Shown here piece by piece: positions 8,831 through 16,704 of a DNA stretch of 64,000 nt. Origin of the DNA: an uncultured Lachnospiraceae bacterium (lineage in GTDB: Bacteria > Bacillota > Clostridia > Lachnospirales > Lachnospiraceae). The notes under the pieces were generated by a model. The model worked only from the letters and a program-made list of their open reading frames with translations, did not search any database and was not told where the DNA came from. Numbering within the stretch: the first letter of the stretch is position 1; the number at the start of each line of letters is the position of its first letter. Location of the stretch: positions 24,905-88,904 of the forward strand of contig CAJUMV010000011.1 of the NCBI GenBank assembly GCA_910587715.1, written 5' to 3'. Both the position numbers and the translations under genes were made by a program.

Positions 8831-10177
8831 TTACAGTCTCTTCAGCAGCTCTTCCCTCTGCGCCTCAAAGCCCGGCTTGCCGAGAAGTGCGAACATGTTT
8901 TTCTTATAGCTCTCCACGCCCGGCTGGTTGAACGGGTTCACGCCGAGGAGATACCCGCTCACGCCGCAGGCAAACTCGAAGAAGTAGAACAGCTCGCCCA
9001 GATAGAACTCGTTTACCTCGGGCACATTGATCATAAAGTTCGGGACCTGTCCGTCGGTGTGCGCCAGAATCGTGCCGTTCATCGCACTCTTGTTGACGAA
9101 GTCCACGTTCTTGCCCGCCAGATAATTGAGTCCGTCCAGATCTACCGGCTCCTCACCGATAATGATCTCCTCCCTGCTTGTCTCAATGTTAAGAACCGTC
9201 TCAAACATGGTACGGGAACCGTCCTGAATAAACTGTCCCATGGAATGCAGATCGGTAGTCAAATCCACGCTTGCCGGGAAGATACCTTTCTGGTCCTTGC
9301 CCTCGGACTCGCCGTAAAGCTGTTTCCACCACTCGGAAACATAGTGTGCGCTCGGTTCGTAGTTTGCCAGAATCTCAATCACTTTGCCCTTTCGTAACAG
9401 AATGTTGCGAAGCGCCGCGTATTTTACAGCGTCGTTCTCCTCGAAAGGAGCTTCCAGAGCCATTTTCCTGCCCTCTGCGGCGCCTTCCATCAGCTTGTCG
9501 ATATCCGCGCCGGACACCGCGATGGGAAGCAAACCTACCGCCGTCAGTACGGAGAAACGTCCGCCCACATCGTCGGGCACCACAAAACTCTCGTAGCCTT
9601 CCTCATTTGCCAGATTCTTAAGGGATCCTCTCGCCTTGTCGGTAGTGGCGTAAATTCTCTTCGCAGCGCCCTCTTTACCGTACTTTTTCTCCGCCATCTC
9701 CTTGAATACGCGGAACGCGATTGCAGGCTCCGTGGTCGTGCCGGACTTGGAGATCATGTTGATGGAGAAGTCCCTGTCGCCAATTACATCAATTAGATGT
9801 TTGATATAAGTAGAACTGATGGAGTTACCTACAAAATAAATTTCGGGCGTCTTTCTGATAGACTTGTCCACCACGTTGTAGAAACTGTGGCGCAAAAACT
9901 CAATCGCCGCACGCGCGCCCAGATAGGAACCGCCGATACCGATTACCACAAGCACTTCGGAATCGCCCTGAATCTTCTCCGCCGCTTTTTTAATCCGCGC
10001 AAACTCCTCTTTGTCATAGTCCACCGGCAGGTCGATCCATCCAAGGAAATCGTTGCCTGCTCCCGATTTGCTCACAAGCACCTCTTTTGCGTCAAGCGCC
10101 AGCTTCTTCATGGACTCCACTTCGTTCTCCCCAATAAAGGATGCTGCTTTTGAATAGTCAAATGTAACTTTGCTCAT
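8831..10177 (-). CDS. pgi: Glucose-6-phosphate isomerase
   Basis: Interconverts glucose-6-phosphate and fructose-6-phosphate in glycolysis; cytoplasmic. 448 residues, the usual length for the short bacterial form. Motifs include [14 protein letters not shown] near residue 75, the phosphate-binding [10 protein letters not shown], the signature [13 protein letters not shown], and [11 protein letters not shown] 10177 follows AAAGGAGGACGAA. It begins 13 bases after the murG stop, so it is in the same transcript, and it is closed by a strong terminator. Its product would also serve the sucrose/fructan locus further along, but there is no direct link. Confidence 0.98.
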   Translation of the reverse strand: MSKVTFDYSKAASFIGENEVESMKKLALDAKEVLVSKSGAGNDFLGWIDLPVDYDKEEFARIKKAAEKIQGDSEVLVVIGIGGSYLGARAAIEFLRHSFYNVVDKSIRKTPEIYFVGNSISSTYIKHLIDVIGDRDFSINMISKSGTTTEPAIAFRVFKEMAEKKYGKEGAAKRIYATTDKARGSLKNLANEEGYESFVVPDDVGGRFSVLTAVGLLPIAVSGADIDKLMEGAAEGRKMALEAPFEENDAVKYAALRNILLRKGKVIEILANYEPSAHYVSEWWKQLYGESEGKDQKGIFPASVDLTTDLHSMGQFIQDGSRTMFETVLNIETSREEIIIGEEPVDLDGLNYLAGKNVDFVNKSAMNGTILAHTDGQVPNFMINVPEVNEFYLGELFYFFEFACGVSGYLLGVNPFNQPGVESYKKNMFALLGKPGFEAQREELLKRL

Positions 10178-10190
10178 TTCGTCCTCCTTT

Positions 10191-11258
10191 TTATTTAGTT
10201 ATATCTTCAATCAGCCCAATAATTGTGCCGATCGCATCTCTCTGGCTGCTCTTCTTCATAGCATCGATATAGGAAAATCTGTTGAAGTAAAGTTCCTGTA
10301 TCTTTTCAAGCAGCAGCTTGTTGGTCAGGTCATCCTCATCGATTACAATGCTGAACCCCTGCGATTCATAGGACTTTGCATTCAGTAGCTGGTCCCCTCT
10401 GCTGCTCGACGACGGCAGCGGAATGAGAATATTAGGCTTTTTCAGCGCCAGAATCTCGCTGATCGCGTTGGCGCCGGCACGGGAAATCACGATATCCGCC
10501 ATAGCGAAAATATCCTTCATCTCAGACTTTACATATTCAAACTGTTTATACCCCTGAGTTGTGAGCAGGAGATTATCCACCTTCTCCTTCCCACACAAAT
10601 GCACCACTTGGAAGTCCTTCAACAACTCCGGCAGAATATCTCTGACCGCCTGATTGATTGCCGCAGACCCAAGACTTCCGCCCACTACCATAATTACGGG
10701 CTTTGTGTTATCAAAACCACATAACTTATACGCTGTTTCCTTATTACCTGTGGCAAGCTCCTTGCGGATCGGTGAACCCGTCAGCACTGCCTTAGCCGCG
10801 GGCAGCTGGCTGAAAGTCTCCGGAAAATTACAACACACCTTTTTCGCCACGGGAATGCAAAGCTTATTCGCCAATCCAGGCGTCATGTCCGACTCATGAA
10901 TGATACAGGGAATCCCCAGAGACGCCGCCGCGCGCACCACGGGCACACTGACAAAACCGCCCTTGGAAAAGAGCACATCCGGTTTAATCTCCTTCAGATA
11001 CTTTCTCGCCTCCCGCATTCCCTTAATAACACGAAACGGGTCGGAAAAGTTTTTCGGGTCAAAGTACCGCCTGAATTTGCCGGTCGCAATGCCATAATAG
11101 GGGATGTCAAAATCCTCCATCAGCTTTTTTTCAATCCCGTCGTAGGACCCCATATATACAATGTCATACTCCAATTCCCGGAGTCTGGGAATCAGCGCCA
11201 TATTCGGCGTCACATGTCCGGCGGTACCCCCGCCCGTCAGTACAATCTTTTTGCCCAT
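10191..11258 (-). CDS. murG: UDP-GlcNAc:MurNAc-pentapeptide-undecaprenol GlcNAc transferase
   Basis: Adds GlcNAc to lipid I to make lipid II, the last cytoplasmic step of peptidoglycan synthesis, on the inner face of the membrane. 355 residues. ATG 11258 is preferred, with GGA seven bases upstream; the TTG at 11279 is not needed. N-terminal GT28 lobe with GGGTAGHV and [13 protein letters not shown]-terminal lobe with [12 protein letters not shown] and [12 protein letters not shown]. In many bacteria this gene lies in the dcw division cluster; here it sits alone between a TSCPD gene and pgi. Confidence 0.97.
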   Translation of the reverse strand: MGKKIVLTGGGTAGHVTPNMALIPRLRELEYDIVYMGSYDGIEKKLMEDFDIPYYGIATGKFRRYFDPKNFSDPFRVIKGMREARKYLKEIKPDVLFSKGGFVSVPVVRAAASLGIPCIIHESDMTPGLANKLCIPVAKKVCCNFPETFSQLPAAKAVLTGSPIRKELATGNKETAYKLCGFDNTKPVIMVVGGSLGSAAINQAVRDILPELLKDFQVVHLCGKEKVDNLLLTTQGYKQFEYVKSEMKDIFAMADIVISRAGANAISEILALKKPNILIPLPSSSSRGDQLLNAKSYESQGFSIVIDEDDLTNKLLLEKIQELYFNRFSYIDAMKKSSQRDAIGTIIGLIEDITK

Positions 11259-11291
11259 AGTAACATCCAAACCTTTCAAGAATTTACTCTT

Positions 11292-11534
11292 TTATTGGTC
11301 TAACATCTGCTCCAGCGCACATGCCAGCTGGTCCGGGCAGGATGTGCTTTTAAATCCGCACTTAATCCCTTTCAGTCTGCTGATTGCATCTTCCGCCTTC
11401 ATGCCGACAACCAGCCGGGAAATACCCTGTGTATTGCCGTTACATCCGCCTGTAAATTTCACAGATTTGATAATACCTTCTTCCATCTCCACGTCTATCG
11501 CATTGGAGCAGACGCCCTTCGGCTGAAAAATCAT
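11292..11534 (-). CDS. TSCPD domain protein (TIGR03905 family)
   Basis: Small 80-residue protein whose function is unknown. The defining TSCPD motif is present near residue 65, together with a GGCNGNTQG loop, giving a conserved Cys pattern. Family knowledge: the TSCPD domain is also found at the C-terminus of some B12-dependent ribonucleotide reductases and as stand-alone proteins; metal or cofactor binding is suspected but not shown. ATG 11534 follows GAGGAGGAAACGGAT, so the 13-residue upstream extension is excluded. First gene of the TSCPD-murG-pgi unit, 33 bases before murG. Confidence 0.9.
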   Translation of the reverse strand: MIFQPKGVCSNAIDVEMEEGIIKSVKFTGGCNGNTQGISRLVVGMKAEDAISRLKGIKCGFKSTSCPDQLACALEQMLDQ

Positions 11535-11711
11535 ATCCGTTTCCTCCTCATTCCTTCTGGCACTATTTACCATCTACCATCAAGTATATATCATCAATCC
11601 CCATAGTGCAAGAAAATGGTTGTTATGCGAAATATGTCGATGCCTTAGGTCTTTTTTCCCGAAAAAAACCCAATATAATATAAGTATGCACTCTAAATAA
11701 CGGAGGTAACC

Positions 11712-12440
11712 ATGCTTACACTTTTTTTTCGTCACAAAATTTTTATGTTTGTTATTCTGTCATTGCTCTTTTGCAGTATTTTATGCCAGATTCTGCTTGG
11801 TGTGATATACCGCAGACTGATTCGGGAAACGGAAAACATGTCCGCCACCAAAAACAAGCCCCTGCAGCAGTTGAAGCTCAAATTCACAAGCTGCAGACAG
11901 CTCCACGAGACGATTCCCAATGTACCTGTTTTTGTGGACAAGTTCCTAAACCAAATCAGTCTCGGAAAAATTCCCATGTCCTTTTTTCGACACCTTTCGG
12001 GGCAGCTCACGCTGCTTTCGGTATTAGTGGCGGGCATCGGCGCCTGCATCGGCATTATTCAGGAAGAAAGCCTTCTGTCAATCGCACCCTTTTATCTCGT
12101 CAGTTTTCTCGGGCTTTATCTCTATTTTGCCGCGACTTCGTTGATTGATCTGCCCGGAAAAATCAACATGCTGCGCACCAATCTGGTAGATTACCTGGAA
12201 AATCATCTGGCAAACCGGCTGGAACAGACACGCCTTGACATGCGTATGGTCGGCATGGAGGATTCTGCGCAGGATACCAAAAAGACTGCCGCCGCTTCGG
12301 ACAAGCCTGCCGGCGAAACTATCAATTTGGAGAAAGATCCCCTTTTCGAAAAAAGCGCGGAACGCAAGAAAAATTCCCCGGCCTTCACTCCTTCTGAAGC
12401 CGAGGAACTGGAATTGCTATTGCGGGAATTTTTGGTTTAA
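11712..12440 (+). CDS. Conserved membrane protein of unknown function
   Basis: 242 residues. A hydrophobic N-terminal anchor (about 8-30), then a polar segment, two further membrane segments (about 97-117 and 122-143), and a charged cytoplasmic C-terminal tail of about 90 residues rich in Glu, Lys and Ala. I do not recognise a domain. CGGAGGTAACC stands just before the ATG, and a TATAAT-like box lies about 40 bases upstream. It is divergent from the TSCPD gene and its stop overlaps the opposite-strand gene at 12417 by 24 bases. Confidence 0.7.
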   Translation: MLTLFFRHKIFMFVILSLLFCSILCQILLGVIYRRLIRETENMSATKNKPLQQLKLKFTSCRQLHETIPNVPVFVDKFLNQISLGKIPMSFFRHLSGQLTLLSVLVAGIGACIGIIQEESLLSIAPFYLVSFLGLYLYFAATSLIDLPGKINMLRTNLVDYLENHLANRLEQTRLDMRMVGMEDSAQDTKKTAAASDKPAGETINLEKDPLFEKSAERKKNSPAFTPSEAEELELLLREFLV

Positions 12441-12653
12441 TTCATACTGTTTTTTTAAATCATCCAATTCCTTCAAAAGCTCCCTTTCAATACCACCATT
12501 TATGCCATTATTCAAATATGCTGTATAGAGTAAAATCTGATCCACATGTTCCGATTCCAATGTTGTGACTTCATACGTCATACAGTCATCATACAGGACG
12601 CAGAGTCTCCACTTTCTGCTGTCCGTCTTCTGCAGAGGTATCCAACGCATCAT
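12417..12653 (-). CDS. Small protein of unknown function
   Basis: 78 residues from ATG 12653 (ATG 12650 is the alternative), with GGAAGGTGGG upstream. It has a Trp-rich N-terminal part with a YEVTTLES stretch and an amphipathic, Glu/Leu-rich C-terminal helix. No signal peptide or membrane segment. Its 3' end overlaps the convergent membrane-protein gene by 24 bases. The good ribosome binding site supports it; there is no functional clue. Confidence 0.55.
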   Translation of the reverse strand: MMRWIPLQKTDSRKWRLCVLYDDCMTYEVTTLESEHVDQILLYTAYLNNGINGGIERELLKELDDLKKQYELNQKFPQ

Positions 12654-12742
12654 AAAACCCACCTTCCGATTACAGCTTATCATCAAAAATGATATTTTGT
12701 AAGCGAAAATTTTATGCGTTCCGTTAACTTCTGCAGAACTTT

Positions 12743-14404
12743 TTACTGATAAATGGTAACCGTCGGTCCCACATAATACGCGGCTGGACTTTTTGTGAAC
12801 AGGTCAAAATACCCGATTCGGTATTTCCACTCCCCGCCGTAGGAAATGCCCTCCCAGCTTTCCAAAACGGTATACGCTCCCGTCTTTTGCGCATACGCCG
12901 CTTTTTTGTCCGGGTACATATCCCCTCCCCGAAACAGCAGATAATCCTTTTTCTGGGAAAAGTACCCGGTAGCGTATTCTACATCCACAAAATACTCGTT
13001 TTCTTTAAGCTCATCCGGCAAAAGAGAAATATCTTCCCCAATCTCCACCATTTCATACTTCTGTGTATTTATCAGCGGCATGTAAGAAGTGCAGTAAACC
13101 TTTGCGCCCGCCGGAATGTTTTCTTCTATATATGCCGCCGCAGGATGATACGTCAAATCATAGCGGTAATTGTCGAGAACCGTAACCGCATTTATGAGAA
13201 CGAAAATCGCTGCAATGACTGCTGCCGTCCGAGGACTCTGAACCGCACCCTTTTCGGCGGCATTTTCCGCCATTTTCCCCGAGGATTTCTTCTGCCCCGC
13301 CGCACCGCGCTTCACCCACAGCTTCGCAAACAATGTTTCCGCTTCTGACAGCCCGTAAGTCATAAACAGGAAGGAAAACGGCAGCACAAGAGACATATTT
13401 CTTCCAAGCACAATGCTGTATTTCGACAAAAGCACGAGAATTACAAGCGGCATCAGAGAAAAAAGAACCAGCTCTCCCCACTCTTTTCTCCGCACCAGAT
13501 ACACAAGCCCCAAAAGCAGCAAAAGTCCGCCGAAAATCCCATAAGAAGACAGAGCATAGGCTTCCAAATACCCCAAAAACGGCAGATTATGTTCAATCCC
13601 GGGATGCCCCCAGGCATAATGGTTCAAATTATATAAATTATCTCCGATAAAGGTCTTAAAATAAAAGAAAAGAGAATAATTACAAAGCACGAAAGTCAGC
13701 GCCAGCACGATACAATCCAGAAAAAAGAGATAATTGTTTCTGTGCCGTTTCCAGTATTTCTTTCCGATATGCAGCGCCAGCCAGAAAACGCCGAAAACAA
13801 TACCATGATACTTTGCCGCCATTGCCAGCCCGATACAGACCGCAAGCATCGGGTACCAGAGATAAACCGCCCGCTCCTCATCCTTTTCCCGCCAAATCAG
13901 ACAGCCCAGAAGCAAAATAAGATTTGCCACCGCATACAGAAGCGTATCCGGTCCCGTGTAGTACAGATAAGCATAGCCATACAGGGAAAACACGGACAGA
14001 AGAAATCCCAAGTAAGCGTATTTTCGGCTGTCCGTCATAATCTTAACGCTAAAATAGACACACACATTGGAGAGAAGTGCCGTGCCACAGATTACATAGC
14101 GCAAAAGCACCACCGTATCCACGCCCGCCCAAAATTTCCCTAAAATACGCGCCCCCACTGCCGCGTAATAAAAAGTCAGATGGGGATAGCGGAAAAAATC
14201 GAGCACATAGATATCCCCTGCATAGAGATGCTGTCCCAAGAGTTCATAAATACAACCGAGCGAAAGCTGCTCGTCCACATTCGGATAGAGCGGCAGCTCA
14301 AACTGCCAGTGTCTGTAAAACAAAAGCATCCCCGCCGCCAGCGTAAAAAAGACTGCCGCCGCCATACCCGCCTTTTTCTGCCATTCCTTTGTCAATCCAA
14401 GCAT
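12743..14404 (-). CDS. Integral-membrane GT-C glycosyltransferase (GT39/ArnT-like)
   Basis: Probably transfers a sugar from a polyprenyl-phosphate donor to an acceptor on the outer membrane face. About 553 residues. ATG 14404 has GGAGG five bases upstream; ATG 14416 is also possible but its nearest site is too far. About ten or more hydrophobic segments; the first extracellular loop carries the Asp-Glu pair in PNVDEQLS expected of GT-C catalytic centres, and FRYPHLTFYY follows. The C-terminal about 130 residues are soluble. Last gene of the glycan cluster, 138 bases after the GDPD-like gene with no obvious terminator between. Confidence 0.8.
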   Translation of the reverse strand: MLGLTKEWQKKAGMAAAVFFTLAAGMLLFYRHWQFELPLYPNVDEQLSLGCIYELLGQHLYAGDIYVLDFFRYPHLTFYYAAVGARILGKFWAGVDTVVLLRYVICGTALLSNVCVYFSVKIMTDSRKYAYLGFLLSVFSLYGYAYLYYTGPDTLLYAVANLILLLGCLIWREKDEERAVYLWYPMLAVCIGLAMAAKYHGIVFGVFWLALHIGKKYWKRHRNNYLFFLDCIVLALTFVLCNYSLFFYFKTFIGDNLYNLNHYAWGHPGIEHNLPFLGYLEAYALSSYGIFGGLLLLLGLVYLVRRKEWGELVLFSLMPLVILVLLSKYSIVLGRNMSLVLPFSFLFMTYGLSEAETLFAKLWVKRGAAGQKKSSGKMAENAAEKGAVQSPRTAAVIAAIFVLINAVTVLDNYRYDLTYHPAAAYIEENIPAGAKVYCTSYMPLINTQKYEMVEIGEDISLLPDELKENEYFVDVEYATGYFSQKKDYLLFRGGDMYPDKKAAYAQKTGAYTVLESWEGISYGGEWKYRIGYFDLFTKSPAAYYVGPTVTIYQ

Positions 14405-14554
14405 CTTATCCTCCATATCAAAAATGCAAACGTACCTCCATCCACGCCTGCATCAAATTTCATTTCCATTTGCAGCCTTTTGCTTTGAAACCCATGATTT
14501 CTCCGCTTTCGACACCGTGCAACAAATGTAGACGCAGATGTGCAAGGCAGCAAT

Positions 14555-15151
14555 TTACATCCAGTCCTTAATATGATAACTCTTGGTACATACGGCATCA
14601 AATACAATACCCTGCTCCTCTATGTACTTCCTGTATTCCAAAATTTTCTCTTCCTGCCCTTCCAGCTCCGGAGACACAAAACAGAGCTTATAGCCAAGCC
14701 CCTTTAATTCCTTATAGCTTTCCCTGTCAATCGGCACTTTCGTAAAACAGTCCACCCAGACCCACTCGGCACGTCCCGCCATATTGCGTATAGTATCCAA
14801 CCCTTCCAGCTCGCTGAACCGGAGCGCCACCTGCTTCACACCCATATCCGTGAGCAGTTTTATCATCGGAAAAGAAGAATCCAGAAAAAAATAATTCGGA
14901 ATCTGATATTTTTCCATATATTCCAGCGCCTTATGTTCGATACGCTCGCTTTTAATATTCAAAATCATCGTACCGTGATGATAAACTTTGCAGTATTCCT
15001 CAAAATCTTCTCCCGGCTCAAAAGGATTGTGGCAGATATAAATCCGCCCGTTCAGGTCGTCCCGCAGATCCAGCTCAACCCCATATTCTTCCGGCAGCTG
15101 TAAAAGCTCCTCTTTCGTGTTAATTCTGTGCGCTATGTATTCTGTTACCAT
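14555..15151 (-). CDS. GDPD/PI-PLC-like small TIM-barrel protein
   Basis: 198 residues, cytoplasmic (no signal peptide). The first strands match glycerophosphodiester phosphodiesterases: AHR near residue 7, then VELDLRDD and YICHNPFE, giving the His-Arg, Glu-x-Asp and His positions that bind metal and phosphate. The usual HRG is HRI and the usual HD is HN, and the protein is shorter than typical GDPDs (about 240 residues), so activity may differ. It begins with GGGGAAAATACA upstream of the ATG, 41 bases after the GT2 gene. A role in releasing or editing a phosphodiester-linked glycan is inference. Confidence 0.65.
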   Translation of the reverse strand: MVTEYIAHRINTKEELLQLPEEYGVELDLRDDLNGRIYICHNPFEPGEDFEEYCKVYHHGTMILNIKSERIEHKALEYMEKYQIPNYFFLDSSFPMIKLLTDMGVKQVALRFSELEGLDTIRNMAGRAEWVWVDCFTKVPIDRESYKELKGLGYKLCFVSPELEGQEEKILEYRKYIEEQGIVFDAVCTKSYHIKDWM

Positions 15152-15192
15152 TGTATTTTCCCCATCTTTTCTATTTTAGTTTCCGGACATTT

Positions 15193-15966
15193 TTAGTTCT
15201 GCAGACTCCCGCTCCTTTTCAATTTCACACTGAAAGTAATCGTTCGCTTAATAAACTTCCACTTCGACGCAAGCCCCGTATTCCACTTTGACGTGCCATG
15301 CACCCTCTCGGGGAATACCACCGGAAACCGCAATACCCTAAGCCCTTTCTTCCTTGCCATGTACAATGCATACAAATCCAGCGAAAAGTCATAGGGCGGC
15401 TCCTGCCACGTATCATAAAAAATTTTCGGGAAAAGATTAGGCTGCGCGTTGATATCATAGAGCTTTTCATGCAGATAACAGGTTTCAAAAAGACTCATGC
15501 CCATGGTAAAGAATACATCAAAAGGTGGTCTGCCTTTTCGGTTCCCCTTCACAAAGACAAGCCCCTTTTCTTTTTCAATCAACTCCAGGGCACGCACGAT
15601 ATCTCCGGGGTCTGTCTGCAGATCCGCATGGGTCCAGCCGATGTACTCCCCCTGGCACTCCTTTAACCCCTGCAGGATTCCATAACCGTAGCCCTGATTT
15701 ACCTCTACACTCACTGTTCTCGCAAAGGCGTAGCGGGGCAGCAATTCCCGCAGCACATCCGCACTGCCGTCCGTAGAGCCGTTGTCCACCAGAACGACCT
15801 CCATATCCTGCCCTTTGATTACCTCGTCAAACCGTTCTAAAAGTAACAGTATATTCTCTTTTTCGTTATAACACGGCACTACAATTGAAAGTTTCACGTG
15901 TCTCTCCCTTTCTTCGTCCTGCTGCCTTTTCCCCCCGCATCTTGCATTTTGATGTAGACCGTTCAT
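15193..15966 (-). CDS. GT2 family glycosyltransferase (polyprenyl-phosphate sugar synthase-like)
   Basis: Likely transfers a sugar from a nucleotide donor to a lipid phosphate on the cytoplasmic face. 257 residues from ATG 15966, which overlaps the HAD stop in ATGA form. The conserved fold starts only at residue 24 (KLSIVVPCYNE), and a GTG at 15897 with GGGAGAG upstream would give a 234-residue protein, so either start is possible. Motifs are VVPCYNE, LVDNGSTDGS and the metal-binding THADLQTDP. The C-terminal GTSKWN stretch resembles DPM1/GtrB enzymes, but no membrane segments follow, unlike GtrB. Confidence 0.88.
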   Translation of the reverse strand: MNGLHQNARCGGKRQQDEERERHVKLSIVVPCYNEKENILLLLERFDEVIKGQDMEVVLVDNGSTDGSADVLRELLPRYAFARTVSVEVNQGYGYGILQGLKECQGEYIGWTHADLQTDPGDIVRALELIEKEKGLVFVKGNRKGRPPFDVFFTMGMSLFETCYLHEKLYDINAQPNLFPKIFYDTWQEPPYDFSLDLYALYMARKKGLRVLRFPVVFPERVHGTSKWNTGLASKWKFIKRTITFSVKLKRSGSLQN

Positions 15967-16676
15967 GACAAACCGCCTTCAATTCGTCCGGCTAACATGC
16001 CATACAATTCCGTATAATCGGACACTACGTCGATACCGTCCTGCGTCTTTTCCTCCTGTGATGCTCCCGGGTGAAACCAGATTGCCTGCAGTCCCGCTGC
16101 CATCGCGCCCCTCACATCCCTTTCCAGATTGTCCCCCACAAAGCAGACTTTCTCAGCCGGAAACCGAAGCTTCTCCAGACAAAGCTTAAAAATCCCCGGC
16201 GCCGGTTTCTCTACGCCTGCTTCCTCACTTGTCACCAGACAATCCACGTCATCCATCATGCCCAGCCGCCGCAGTTTCCTGTGCTGGATATGCGCCAGCA
16301 AATCCGTGCAGACTCCCACGCGGATATACTTTTCGTGCAATGCTTCCAAAAGCTCCCTGACTCCGGGGTACAAGGACATGTGATCCAAAAAGAACCCCCA
16401 GTAAGTTTCATACATTTCGAGAGCCAGATACAACGGTCTGATGTCCAGATACTCCAGCGTCTTTTGGAAGTACAGCATTCTGCTGTGGGATGTCGCTGTC
16501 TCACCGAGCATTTCCTTTGTGGCATGTCTTGCACGCATAAAGGCTTCCTCACACTGTTCTTCACTCACGCCAAGCCGCTCGCGCACAAGCTCTCCCACAC
16601 ATTCAAAAGCCGCCCGCTCTAACGCCTTATAATCATACAAAGTGTCGTCCAAATCAAAAATGACTGCCTTTATCAT
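15963..16676 (-). CDS. HAD-superfamily phosphatase (YjjG-like)
   Basis: Predicted phosphomonoesterase, 237 residues, cytoplasmic. All four HAD motifs are seen: nucleophile Asp8 and Asp10 in FDLDDT, CTD near residue 120, the Lys in EKPAPGIF, and the acidic VGDNLERD. The helical cap is of the subfamily I type, as in noncanonical pyrimidine nucleotidases. GAGGAAACCG precedes the ATG. It is coupled to the GT2 gene by ATGA overlap and follows the kinase-fusion gene by 28 bases, so a role in dephosphorylating a pathway intermediate of the glycan cluster is plausible but not shown. Confidence 0.88.
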   Translation of the reverse strand: MIKAVIFDLDDTLYDYKALERAAFECVGELVRERLGVSEEQCEEAFMRARHATKEMLGETATSHSRMLYFQKTLEYLDIRPLYLALEMYETYWGFFLDHMSLYPGVRELLEALHEKYIRVGVCTDLLAHIQHRKLRRLGMMDDVDCLVTSEEAGVEKPAPGIFKLCLEKLRFPAEKVCFVGDNLERDVRGAMAAGLQAIWFHPGASQEEKTQDGIDVVSDYTELYGMLAGRIEGGLS

Positions 16677-16704
16677 CGGTTTCCTCTTTTCCCTTATCTT
16701 TATT

